Assembly: GCF_028368975.1 (NCBI RefSeq)
Contig: NZ_JAQNDM010000002.1
Span: 7,744,425-7,808,424, forward strand
Length of the DNA stretch: 64,000 nt
Reading direction: 5' to 3'
Source of the DNA: Stigmatella ashevillena
Lineage (GTDB): Bacteria > Myxococcota > Myxococcia > Myxococcales > Myxococcaceae
In this document: one piece after another, positions 17,778-27,531 of the stretch
Position numbering within the stretch: the first letter of the stretch is position 1
How the letters are laid out: each line of letters opens with the position of its first letter
Notes under the pieces: model-generated
The model's database searches: none
Seen by the model: the letters and a program-made list of their open reading frames with translations, nothing else
What the model was told of the DNA's origin: nothing
Translations under genes and position numbers: made by a program

Positions 17778-19373
17778 ATGCTCAAGCCCGCTATCAACCG
17801 CGACATCGTCAGCGGCGAGGCGCTGTTCATCCTCCGCAACCTGAGAGAGAACGGACGCCTGGGACGCTCGAACAAGCTGGCCGACGTCAAGGCCGCGCTC
17901 GAGCCGTCCGTCTCGCTCGAGTTCGACAGCTACTTCTTCTTCCTGCGCAAGTTTCACTACATCGCGATGGACCGCGAGGCCCAGCTCAAGCTCACCGATC
18001 AAGGGGAGCGCGTGGTGAGCGGGGAGATTCAGGAGCGGTTCACCCTGGAGGTGGGTGAGTTCTTCGCCGATCAGCTGCAGGGCGAAGAAGAAGAGTCCAC
18101 CATGGCCGTCAACCCCGACGAGCTGGGCATGCTGCTTCCACCGCCTCCGCCCGAGCTCACCCTGGACGACTCGGAGGTCGAGCGCACGGGCAGCCCGCCG
18201 CCGTTGCCGGCCGCCGCGGTGCCCCTGCCGCCTGCCGCGGTGCCCTTGCCACCTGCCGCGGTGCCCCTGCCCCCTGTTTCGGTGTCGCTGCCTCCGGCCA
18301 GGGCCTCCCGGACGGCGCTGCCCTCGGTGGACGCGCCCCTGCCGTCCTATTCCGCCCCGGTGGCTGCCCGCCCGGAGCCGTCCGTGCCGGAGAGCCGCCG
18401 GGAAGTCTCATCGGTGCCCGCGCCCATCCCGCTTCCCCCTGCCTCCCCGCCCTCTTCCTTCTCCTCCTCCATGCCCCCTCCCGCCTCTTCTTCCGCATCC
18501 CCGGCGACCGCCTCCAAGGGCGCTGAGTTGGACATGCGCTACCAGAAGTTCGATCCCCTCGGTTCTGGACCGCTGGGCACGGTGTTCAAGGGGCGCTTCA
18601 ACGCGCTCGGGCTGGATGTCTGCATCAAGGAGCTGAAAGACATCTTCGGGTACTTCTCCTTTCTTCAGCGCGGCGAGGTGCTCAAGCGGCTGAAGAAGGA
18701 ACTGTGCGCCCAGGCCCAGGTGCGCCATCCCTCCATCGTGGAGATTCTCGACCAGAACGTGGACTCGGCCCGCCCCTACTTCGTCCTGCAGCTGCTCCGG
18801 ACCAGCCTCCGGGAGAAGCTCGAGGCGGGGGGGGGCAAAGGGGTCCCGGTGTCCCTGGCGCTCCGCTGCTTCCTGCAGCTGGCCTACGGGTTGCGCGCGG
18901 CCCACGCGGCCGGGCTGCACCACCACAACCTCAAGCCGGAGAACGTTCTCTTTGACGATTACGGCAACGCGAGGCTGGCGGACTTCGGCATGGGGCGAGT
19001 GATCGAGGTGGATGCCACCAAGGGAATGCCTCAGGTCTTCATGGGCACCGGAGGCATGGTCTACATGGCGCCGGAGCTCATCAACCGCACCAAGGATGCG
19101 GGCGCCTCGGCCGACGTGTACGGCCTGGGCATCCTCCTCTACGAGATGTTCACCGGTCAGATTCCCGGCCGCCGCTCCCCGCTGCCCTCCGAAGTCAATC
19201 CCGAGGCGCCCTCCGGGCTGGATTCCATCTTCGACAAGATGACGCAGGACAAGAAGGACCAGCGCTACCCGGACATCGACGCGATGCTGGAGGACCTCTA
19301 CAAGGCCTTCCCGGAGCGGGAGTTCCTCGAGAAGGGCGACTTGGTGCTCTCCTCGGAGCCGCAGCTGGGCTAG
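17778..19373 (+). CDS. Pseudokinase with N-terminal helical domain and Pro-rich linker
   Basis: Protein of 531 aa. Residues 1-115 form an alpha-helical, winged-helix-like domain of unknown type. Residues about 118-250 are a Pro/Ala/Ser linker with tandem PLPPAAV repeats. Residues about 255-520 form a Hanks kinase fold: Gly loop LGSGPLGTVFKG, Lys in CIKELK (about 283) and ADFGMG (about 403). The catalytic loop reads HHNLKPEN where HRDLKPEN is expected, so the catalytic Asp is Asn (about 381). That change normally abolishes phosphotransfer, so it probably acts as a scaffold or allosteric partner. It follows a receiver-only protein by 60 bases. Confidence 0.88.
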   Translation: MLKPAINRDIVSGEALFILRNLRENGRLGRSNKLADVKAALEPSVSLEFDSYFFFLRKFHYIAMDREAQLKLTDQGERVVSGEIQERFTLEVGEFFADQLQGEEEESTMAVNPDELGMLLPPPPPELTLDDSEVERTGSPPPLPAAAVPLPPAAVPLPPAAVPLPPVSVSLPPARASRTALPSVDAPLPSYSAPVAARPEPSVPESRREVSSVPAPIPLPPASPPSSFSSSMPPPASSSASPATASKGAELDMRYQKFDPLGSGPLGTVFKGRFNALGLDVCIKELKDIFGYFSFLQRGEVLKRLKKELCAQAQVRHPSIVEILDQNVDSARPYFVLQLLRTSLREKLEAGGGKGVPVSLALRCFLQLAYGLRAAHAAGLHHHNLKPENVLFDDYGNARLADFGMGRVIEVDATKGMPQVFMGTGGMVYMAPELINRTKDAGASADVYGLGILLYEMFTGQIPGRRSPLPSEVNPEAPSGLDSIFDKMTQDKKDQRYPDIDAMLEDLYKAFPEREFLEKGDLVLSSEPQLG

Positions 19374-19399
19374 GTCTCCTGCCTGCACGGGTGGGGGCC

Positions 19400-19425
19400 G
19401 TCCCGGCGCGGTCCGCGCCCGGGAC
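19400..19425. terminator. Strong hairpin between convergent genes
   Basis: GTCCCGG-CGCG (19400-19410), loop GTC, CGCG-C-CCGGGAC (19414-19425): 11 base pairs with one bulged C. It lies in the 64-base gap between the convergent pseudokinase and MshEN-protein genes and can serve both. There is no T-tract. Confidence 0.5.
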
Positions 19426-19437
19426 ACCCCGCCGGGC

Positions 19438-20253
19438 TCAGGACCGCATCCGGGTCGCCAGCTCCTTCTGGGAGAGGGCGCCCTTTTCCAGCAGCAACTC
19501 GAGCAGGGCCCGGAGGATCTTCGAACTCTTCTCCTGGTTCTGCTGAACCGCCTGGAGCCGCTGCATCTCCTCGGGGGTCAGGCTCGCGGAAGGGGCTCCT
19601 CCCGAGAGAATCTCATCGAGGATGTCCGCGGCACTCGCGCCCGCCCCACTGGCAGCGGGGGCAGCGGCCGCCGCCTGGGACGGGGCGACGTCGGCGATGC
19701 GCTTCACCACCGTCTTGCCGCTCATGTCGACGACCTTGAACTCGTCTTCTCCGGTGTCGCCCTGCACGGACGGATCCTCGTCGGCAAAGCGCGTGGAGAC
19801 GTTGGGCTCCTGGCCGCGGTAGTGGCGGAGGATGGCGTTTTCGATCTCCTTATCGCCGGCAATCACCACGGTGACGCGGGCGCGGCTCCTGGCCACCACC
19901 TGGTCCACGGTGTTCAGGTCCGTGGGGTCGGACATGGCGAGGACCAACGTCTTGCCGTTGTCCTTGAGGGCGACCGGGAAGATGCCCTTCTGCTCGGCGA
20001 GACTCACGTCCACCTTGGCCAGGGCGCTGGGATCCCTCGTGACGTGGCCCAGGTGCATGCGCTGGATGCCCATGCCCTGGCAGATGGCGTTGATGATGGT
20101 CTCCTCGTTGGCGATGCCCATGTCCACGATGACGCGCGACAGGCGGCCTCCCCATTGATCATGCTGGGCAAGGGCGCTGCGCAGCTGCAACTCGTCGATG
20201 ACACGGGCTTTGACGAGGAGTTCTCCGATGCGGTTGCGTTGAGGGGCGGCCAT
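19438..20253 (-). CDS. Stand-alone MshEN (GspE/PilB N-terminal) domain protein
   Basis: Protein of 271 aa. Residues about 8-150 match the N-terminal domain of GspE/PilB assembly ATPases: RIGELLVKARVIDELQLRSA, RLSRVIVDMGIANEETI, then the second subdomain with LAMSDPTDLNTVDQV. This fold can bind cyclic di-GMP in the MshE branch. No ATPase domain follows; instead there is a variable acidic/Ala-rich linker and a C-terminal helical segment (residues about 225-271) rich in Gln, Glu and Leu. It could be a c-di-GMP-responsive adaptor for pili or secretion, but that is inference. It is convergent with the pseudokinase gene. Confidence 0.85.
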   Translation of the reverse strand: MAAPQRNRIGELLVKARVIDELQLRSALAQHDQWGGRLSRVIVDMGIANEETIINAICQGMGIQRMHLGHVTRDPSALAKVDVSLAEQKGIFPVALKDNGKTLVLAMSDPTDLNTVDQVVARSRARVTVVIAGDKEIENAILRHYRGQEPNVSTRFADEDPSVQGDTGEDEFKVVDMSGKTVVKRIADVAPSQAAAAAPAASGAGASAADILDEILSGGAPSASLTPEEMQRLQAVQQNQEKSSKILRALLELLLEKGALSQKELATRMRS

Positions 20254-20414
20254 GAGGACAGTGTACCGTCAGGATGGGAGGAGCGATGCATTCTGGCTTC
20301 CACACGGGTGGGCCTCCGTGCAAGCCGGACTGCGTCGAGGGGCTCCCGGGCGGCTTTGGGGCCCTCCAGGCCCACCGCCCGAGTGCCTGCCTGCTCCCCC
20401 AGGAGGCGTGAGCC

Positions 20415-20609
20415 ATGCAGCCTTTCGCGGACGCGCAGGTGCTGAGCTGTCCCTATTGCGGCGAGGAGGTGGAGGTGCAAGCCGACTCCGTGGGCCCCTC
20501 GTCGGAGCAATACGTCGAGGACTGCTCCGTGTGCTGCCGGCCTTGGGCGGTCTCCGTCACCCGCGAGGGGGAGGAAGTGTGGGTGAGTCTCGGCCGGGAC
20601 GACGATTGA
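20415..20609 (+). CDS. CPXCG-motif cysteine-rich small protein
   Basis: A 64-aa protein with the family signature CPYCG near residue 12 and a second pair, CSVCC, near 37-41, spaced as in a zinc ribbon. The rest is acidic. Proteins of this Cys_rich_CPXG family are small and of unknown function. The ATG at 20415 closely follows AGGAGG. It may share its upstream region with the divergent MshEN gene. Confidence 0.88.
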   Translation: MQPFADAQVLSCPYCGEEVEVQADSVGPSSEQYVEDCSVCCRPWAVSVTREGEEVWVSLGRDDD

Positions 20610-20642
20610 GGCCGTGCTTGACACGTCCCGAAGCATGGTTCT

Positions 20643-20745
20643 CTTGAGTCTTGTGAGGCGGTGAGCCCCGGGGGCACGGGGGAGCCGCTCACAACACGAA
20701 TCATTTCCATGACTCAAGTGCCGTCCGCTGTGTTCAGCGGCACGG
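20643..20745 (+). promoter_or_regulatory. Structured 5' leader of the hsp20 gene, candidate RNA thermometer
   Basis: Two nested or sequential hairpins precede hsp20. The outer one has arms CTTGAGTC (20643-20650) and GACTCAAG (20711-20718), enclosing TTGTGAG-G-CGG (20651-20661) with CCGCTCACAA (20685-20694). The second, CCGTCCGCTG (20721-20730) with CAGCGG-C-ACGG (20735-20745), has a TGTT loop and ends directly at the Shine-Dalgarno GAAGGGAG. A TTGACA at 20618-20623 could be a -35 box. Structured leaders just before small heat-shock genes often control translation by temperature; here that is inference. Confidence 0.5.
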
Positions 20746-20758
20746 AAGGGAGAAGACC

Positions 20759-21208
20759 ATGCAGACCCGTTTCAATCCGTTCGAGTTGCGCAATGGGGCC
20801 GCCGTCGTGGGGCCGCTCATGAGGGATTTCGACTTCCTGTTCCACGGCCTGGCAGGCCCCACGGGGCGCCACGGCACCAGCTTCGCGCCCCCCGCCGACA
20901 TCTTCGAGACCCAAGCGGGGCTCACCCTGCAGGTAGACCTGCCGGGGCATGACCCGAAGACCATCGAAGTGAAGGTGGAGCAGGGAGTGTTGACTTTCCG
21001 CTCCGAGCGCAAGGCCGAGCCGAACGCCAAGGAGAATGCCCGCCGACTGGAGCGTGGCTTCGGGGTCTACACCCGCTCCTTCACGCTGCCGGACACCGTG
21101 GACGCCACCAAGGTGGAGGCGCGCTACGAGCAAGGCGTGCTCACGCTGACGCTGCCTCGCAAGGAAGAGTCCAAGCCCCGCGTCATCGAAGTGAAGGTGC
21201 AGGGCTGA
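20759..21208 (+). CDS. Hsp20/alpha-crystallin small heat-shock protein
   Basis: ATP-independent holdase of 149 aa forming large oligomers. The alpha-crystallin domain covers about residues 45-140, with the signature GVLTLTLPRKEE near the C-terminus and PPADIFETQAGLTLQVDLPG at its start. The short tail VIEVKV resembles the I-x-I/V anchoring motif. The 43-residue N-terminal arm is typical. The start ATG 20759 has GAAGGGAG upstream, abutting a strong hairpin. It is similar in type to the Stigmatella spore heat-shock protein SP21/HspA, but I cannot say whether it is the ortholog. Confidence 0.95.
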   Translation: MQTRFNPFELRNGAAVVGPLMRDFDFLFHGLAGPTGRHGTSFAPPADIFETQAGLTLQVDLPGHDPKTIEVKVEQGVLTFRSERKAEPNAKENARRLERGFGVYTRSFTLPDTVDATKVEARYEQGVLTLTLPRKEESKPRVIEVKVQG

Positions 21209-21261
21209 GGAAACACGTCTCCCCAACCCCTCCTCTGATGAGAGAGGGGACGAAAGACGCA

Positions 21262-21291
21262 GGGGCTCCGCCCGCGGAGGGGCGGGGCCCC
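21262..21291. terminator. GC-rich hairpin between convergent hsp20 and regulator genes
   Basis: GGGGCTCCGCCC (21262-21273) pairs with GGGCGGGGCCCC (21280-21291) with one T-G wobble and a 6-base loop. A smaller hairpin, CCCCTC...GAGGGG, lies at 21227-21249. Both are in the 87-base gap between convergent genes. No T-tract is present. Confidence 0.45.
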
Positions 21292-21295
21292 CGGG

Positions 21296-21925
21296 CTACT
21301 TCTTGACGCCGAGCGCTAGCGGGATGCGGAACAGCTCCAGCACCTGCTGTACGTCCAGCGGCTTGGCCAGACAGGCGATGGCGCCAGCCTGTTTCGACTG
21401 CTCCACCACCTCGGGCGAGTGGTTGGAGGTCATGGTGATGAGCCGCACGCTCTCCATCTGCTTGCGAGCGCGAATGCGGCGGCACACCTCCAGACCGTCG
21501 ATGTCCGGCATGTTCAGGTCGATGAGCATGCCGTGGGGCTTCTGCTCGGAGACGAGCAGCAGCGCTTCCACGCCGCTGCTGGTGCTCTGAAGCTCCACTT
21601 GGGCCGTGTAGGGCTTGAACGCGCGCTTGATGGCATCCAACACAGGGCGCTCGTCGTCCACCACCAGCAGTTTCACCGTCCCACTGCCTAGCTCATCGGG
21701 CACCGGCATCTGGTGAGCGATGAGGAAGGAGCGCAGGTCCGTCGAGCGAACTCGCCGGTGTCCTCCTGGCGTACGGAACGCCATCAGGATACCCCGGTCA
21801 ATCCACTTGCTGACGGTCGAGGGATCCACCTGCAGCAGCCGACTGATGTCGTGGGTGGTGTACAACTGGTCCGTCGTTCCCGACGGCAACAACTCTTCCT
21901 TTTGCTGACCAGATCCGGTGCTCAT
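21296..21925 (-). CDS. Excisionase-type HTH plus receiver-domain regulator
   Basis: DNA-binding response regulator of 209 aa in reversed order. The N-terminal helix-turn-helix of MerR/excisionase type (about 20-70: YTTHDISRLLQVDPSTVSKW, then RTPGGHRRV) comes before a C-terminal receiver (about 82-195: VVDDERP, phospho-acceptor Asp in MLIDLNMPDIDG, Lys in LAKPLD). ATG 21925 is used; an in-frame GTG at 21937 sits directly on an AAGGTAGG, so the site serves the ATG better. It is the last gene of the pyrG-kdsA-kdsC cluster, 34 bases after kdsC, which suggests coupling to envelope synthesis or chance operon membership. Confidence 0.88.
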   Translation of the reverse strand: MSTGSGQQKEELLPSGTTDQLYTTHDISRLLQVDPSTVSKWIDRGILMAFRTPGGHRRVRSTDLRSFLIAHQMPVPDELGSGTVKLLVVDDERPVLDAIKRAFKPYTAQVELQSTSSGVEALLLVSEQKPHGMLIDLNMPDIDGLEVCRRIRARKQMESVRLITMTSNHSPEVVEQSKQAGAIACLAKPLDVQQVLELFRIPLALGVKK

Positions 21926-21959
21926 GGAATTCAACACCTACCTTGAAACCGAGGTTTCT

Positions 21960-22538
21960 TCAACCAACTCGACCGCTCTTCTTCTCTGACCGTCTCATCA
22001 AACCTACCGCCTCTTCCCACCGTCCACTGGCCTTGAGACACAGCTCCACCAATTCTCTGGCGGCTCCATGGCCTCCGCGGTTCTGGGCCACGAAGTGGGC
22101 TTCCTGCCTGACTTCGGGTACGGCGTCCGCAGGACAGGCTGAAAGTCCTACGTGTGACATCGGGCCCAGGTCGTTCAGGTCGTCCCCCATATAAGCACAG
22201 GACTCAGGAGGTATGGAGAACTGGGTGAGCAGATCGTGCAGGGCGGGCGTTTTTTCCTTCTTGCCTTGGAGGATAGCCGCAAGTCCCAGTTCTCGCCCGC
22301 GGACTTCGACGATGTTGGACGTTCTGGCCGTGAGCAGCGCGGCGGGCAGTCCCATCAGGCGGGCCATCACCAGCGCATGGCCGTCCTTGACGTCGAAGCG
22401 CTTCATGAGCTCGCCGCCGTCGCCGTAGTAGAGGCCCCCATCCGTGAGCACGCCATCCACGTCGAACACAAGGAGGCGCACCCGCGCGGCCCGGGCGGAC
22501 AACTCCTCCTTGGTCGGCTTGGGCTGCGTCTCCGTCAT
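21960..22538 (-). CDS. kdsC: 3-deoxy-D-manno-octulosonate 8-phosphate phosphatase
   Basis: HAD-superfamily phosphatase of 192 aa that makes Kdo from Kdo-8-phosphate for lipopolysaccharide. Motif I is VFDVDGVLTDG (nucleophile and acid Asp about residues 26 and 28), motif II the Thr in ALLTARTS, and motif III MGDDLNDL. Like other C0-type KdsC enzymes it has no cap domain and should act as a tetramer. The start is ATG 22538. It follows kdsA by 31 bases in the same operon. Confidence 0.94.
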   Translation of the reverse strand: MTETQPKPTKEELSARAARVRLLVFDVDGVLTDGGLYYGDGGELMKRFDVKDGHALVMARLMGLPAALLTARTSNIVEVRGRELGLAAILQGKKEKTPALHDLLTQFSIPPESCAYMGDDLNDLGPMSHVGLSACPADAVPEVRQEAHFVAQNRGGHGAARELVELCLKASGRWEEAVGLMRRSEKKSGRVG

Positions 22539-22569
22539 GGCTTGGCGGTTCCCCTCCCGAGACAGCACC

Positions 22570-25061
<2,492 letters not shown>

Positions 25062-25079
25062 TCAACGTTTCTGACGGGC

Positions 25080-25313
25080 TCAGGTGCCGTCTGGGCTCCC
25101 CGGCCGGGCGTGGGCATAGTCCTTGGCCACGGGCTGGCCGGCGCGCCAGTTCCGCAGAGGACACTGGCGGCAGCTCCAGCCGTCCCAGCCGCGCCTCACC
25201 GCCTGGTGCAGGCAGCCATCGTAATGCAGACAGAACAGGTTCCGCTGGGTTTCGACCGCCTCCTCCTCGCGGAGGGCAGAGGGCAGGGGCGTGGGACAGG
25301 GTGTGATGGACAC
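25080..25313 (-). CDS. Small cysteine-containing hypothetical protein
   Basis: A 77-aa protein with a central motif LFCLHYDGCLHQAV followed by WSCRQCPL: four Cys in two pairs, spaced like a metal-binding knuckle. Similar short Cys modules occur in other myxobacterial hypotheticals, from memory. The start is GTG 25313 with GGGAG about 10 bases upstream. It lies 48 bases upstream of pyrG on the same strand and might be the first gene of that operon. Function unknown. Confidence 0.6.
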   Translation of the reverse strand: MSITPCPTPLPSALREEEAVETQRNLFCLHYDGCLHQAVRRGWDGWSCRQCPLRNWRAGQPVAKDYAHARPGSPDGT

Positions 25314-25412
25314 GGCAGGGCTTCTCCCAAAAAGACGAGACGGCTCCCCCCCGGTGCCTGCAACAGGGAGAAGGTCCCGTCATTCCCGAGCGGGTGGGAG
25401 AGACCCCAGGGC

Positions 25413-25477
25413 AAAAAAAGAGCCTGCTCTCCCCGCGTGTCCCTTTCGGGTACGGCACGCGCGAGGGGAGCAGGCTC
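25413..25477 (-). terminator. Strong rho-independent terminator, minus strand
   Basis: On the minus strand a long stem (GAGCCTGCTC at 25420-25429 with GAGCAGGCTC at 25468-25477, extended by CCC/GGG and CGCGTG/CACGCG) is followed by seven T (25419-25413). It ends a transcript coming from the 16-codon ORF at 25510-25560, and possibly from the ABC transporter gene further upstream. Confidence 0.85.
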
Positions 25478-25509
25478 CGAACCGCTGGCATCACACTTCC
25501 GCCGGGTGG

Positions 25510-25560
25510 CTAAAGAGCCATGCCGACGGAGGTGGATGCCTGACGCTGACTGTCGTTCAA
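25510..25560 (-). CDS. 16-codon ORF with near-perfect Shine-Dalgarno
   Basis: TTG start at 25560, TAG at 25510-25512. The predicted peptide is MNDSQRQASTSVGMAL. Upstream is AAAGGAGGTGAT (25564-25575), complementary over 12 bases to the 3' end of 16S rRNA, with AGGAGG 7 bases from the TTG. A -10-like TTAATACT lies about 30 bases before the start (around 25589-25596), and a strong terminator lies 33 bases after the stop. This looks like a small expressed unit of about 180 nt. It could be a small protein, a leader peptide or an sRNA with ribosome contact. The ABC exporter gene ends 104 bases upstream on the same strand. It was too short for a standard ORF search. Confidence 0.5.
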   Translation of the reverse strand: MNDSQRQASTSVGMAL

Positions 25561-25664
25561 GGCATCACCTCCTTTCGTCTGCGGTCTCAGTATTAACCGG
25601 CAGGGGGTGAGCGCGCCAGGGCAGGTGAGCCGCTGTGTTGGCCAGCGGGCTGCCCGGCTGCTTT

Positions 25665-27428
25665 TCAGGCCGCCACGAACTGACGTTCCACGAGCCGTCG
25701 GTAGAGACCCTCCTGGCCCATCAGCGCCGAGTGGCTGCCGCTCTGCACCACGCTGCCGCCCTCCAGCACCAGCACCCGGTCGGCGCCCATCACCGTGGAG
25801 AGGCGGTGGGCAATGATGAGCGTGGTGCGCCCCTGCATGAGCCGCTCCAGCGCGTCCTTCACCAGGTGCTCGCTCTCGGCGTCCAGGGCGCTGGTGGCCT
25901 CGTCGAGGATGAGCAGGCGCGGGTCCTTCAGCACCGCCCGGGCGATGGCCACGCGCTGCTTCTGGCCTCCCGAGAGTTGAACGCCGCGCTCCCCCACGGG
26001 CGTCCGGTACCCCTCGGGGAACCGGCTGATGAAGTCGTGAGCGTTGGCGGCGCGCGCGGCGGCTTCCACCTCCGCGTCGCTGGCATCCATCCGGCCGTAG
26101 CGGATGTTCTCCGCGATGGAGGAGGAGAAGAGCAGCGGCTCCTGGGCCACCACGCCGATCTGCTGCCTCAGCCACTCCGGATCCAGCGCCTTCAGGTCCT
26201 TGCCGTCCACCAGGACGCGGCCCTCTTGAGGATCATAGAGCCGCGTCAGCAGGCTCGCGATGGTGGACTTGCCCGCGCCCGAAGGGCCGACGATGGCGAC
26301 CACCTCGCCGGGAGCGATGGTGAGATCAATTCCCTGGAGCACCTGGATGTCCGGGCGCGTGGGGTAGGCGAAGCACACCTCGCGCAGCTCGACGCGGCCC
26401 TGGACGTTGGGGGGCCGCTCGCCCCCCGTGGAGGGGATGGTGGGGGTGCGATCCATCAGCTCGAACACGCGCTCGGCGGCGCCCGAGGCGCGCATGAAGT
26501 CCGCCCACAGCTCCGCCAGGGCCCCCAGCGCGAAGGCCACGAAGAGCGAGTAGAGGAGAAAGGAGGTGAGTCCGCCCACGGAGAGCTTCCCGTCCACCAC
26601 CAGCCGCCCGCCGTACCAGAGCACCACCGCGGCGGACGAGAAACCGCCGAAGGAGGCCACGGCCATGAAGGTGGAGGAATGACGGATGCGGCGGCGGGCC
26701 AGCTCGAAGGCCTTGTCCACGGCGCCGCGGTAGCGCGCCACCTCGTGCTTCTCGGCCGCGAAGGCGCGCACGGTGCGCACGCCCGACAGGCTCTCCTCGG
26801 CCACCTCGTTGGAGGCGGCGAGCGCGTCCTGCACTTCCTTGGAGAGCTTGCGGACCCGCCGCCCGTACACCACGGCGCCCACCGCCACCGCGGGCACCAC
26901 CGCCAGCATCAGCAGCGTGAGGAGGGGGGAGGTGTAGAAGAGCAGCGCCACGCCGCCCACCGCCTGGGCCACGTTGCGCAGCACCATGGAGATGTTGGCG
27001 CTCACGGTGTTCTGAAGCACCGTCGTGTCCGAGGAGAGGCGGTTGGTGAGCTCGCCCGTCTTGCGCTCGTCGAAGAAGGCCACCTCCTGCCCCATCATGC
27101 TGGCGAAGAGGTTCTGCCGCAGGCGCGTCACCACCCGCTCCCCCGCGGTGGTGAAGAGGTAATAGCGCAGCGCCACCGACAGGGCCTGGATGGCGAGGAT
27201 GAGCGTCATCCACAGGGCGGCCCGGTCAATCACGGCCCGGTCTCGGGAGCCCAGCGCCTCGTCGATGATGAACCGCATCGCCTGGGGGTAGAGGAGGCTC
27301 ATGCCACTGCCAATGGCCAGGAAGAAGGTACCGGCCAGCAGGGTGCGCGTCTCCGGTCGGGCCAGGCCGAGGAGTCGGCGCAGGGTGACTCGGGAGGGAA
27401 GGCGGGGTTTCAAGGGGGGCTTTTCCAC
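25665..27428 (-). CDS. ABC exporter, half-transporter (ABCB/MsbA type)
   Basis: Fused membrane and ATPase protein of 587 aa. Six helices in residues about 25-310 include the ABC_membrane coupling segment FFDERKTGELTNRLSSD. The ATPase domain at about 345-580 has Walker A GPSGAGKST, Q-loop VAQEPLLF, signature LSGGQ, Walker B LLILDEATSALD and the H-loop IAHRLS. All motifs are intact, so it should work as a homodimer exporting a hydrophobic substrate, lipid or peptide. The start is GTG 27428. There is no N-terminal peptidase domain. Substrate unknown; the tiny ORF downstream on the same strand is worth noting. Confidence 0.94.
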   Translation of the reverse strand: MEKPPLKPRLPSRVTLRRLLGLARPETRTLLAGTFFLAIGSGMSLLYPQAMRFIIDEALGSRDRAVIDRAALWMTLILAIQALSVALRYYLFTTAGERVVTRLRQNLFASMMGQEVAFFDERKTGELTNRLSSDTTVLQNTVSANISMVLRNVAQAVGGVALLFYTSPLLTLLMLAVVPAVAVGAVVYGRRVRKLSKEVQDALAASNEVAEESLSGVRTVRAFAAEKHEVARYRGAVDKAFELARRRIRHSSTFMAVASFGGFSSAAVVLWYGGRLVVDGKLSVGGLTSFLLYSLFVAFALGALAELWADFMRASGAAERVFELMDRTPTIPSTGGERPPNVQGRVELREVCFAYPTRPDIQVLQGIDLTIAPGEVVAIVGPSGAGKSTIASLLTRLYDPQEGRVLVDGKDLKALDPEWLRQQIGVVAQEPLLFSSSIAENIRYGRMDASDAEVEAAARAANAHDFISRFPEGYRTPVGERGVQLSGGQKQRVAIARAVLKDPRLLILDEATSALDAESEHLVKDALERLMQGRTTLIIAHRLSTVMGADRVLVLEGGSVVQSGSHSALMGQEGLYRRLVERQFVAA

Positions 27429-27531
27429 GGGTCCAGCCTAACGCGGCCTTGCCCTGAGTGCAGCGTCCCTCTGCGAACATCCCCGGATGGCCCCTGCCTG
27501 GCAGGATGCTCAGTCAGGGGCCTCTCCTCAC

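Noticed and set aside
25561..25575. Plus-strand CATCACCTCCTTT resembling the 3' end of 16S rRNA
   Set aside because: The match is only about 12-13 bases, with no flanking rRNA. It is the complement of a very strong Shine-Dalgarno on the minus strand.
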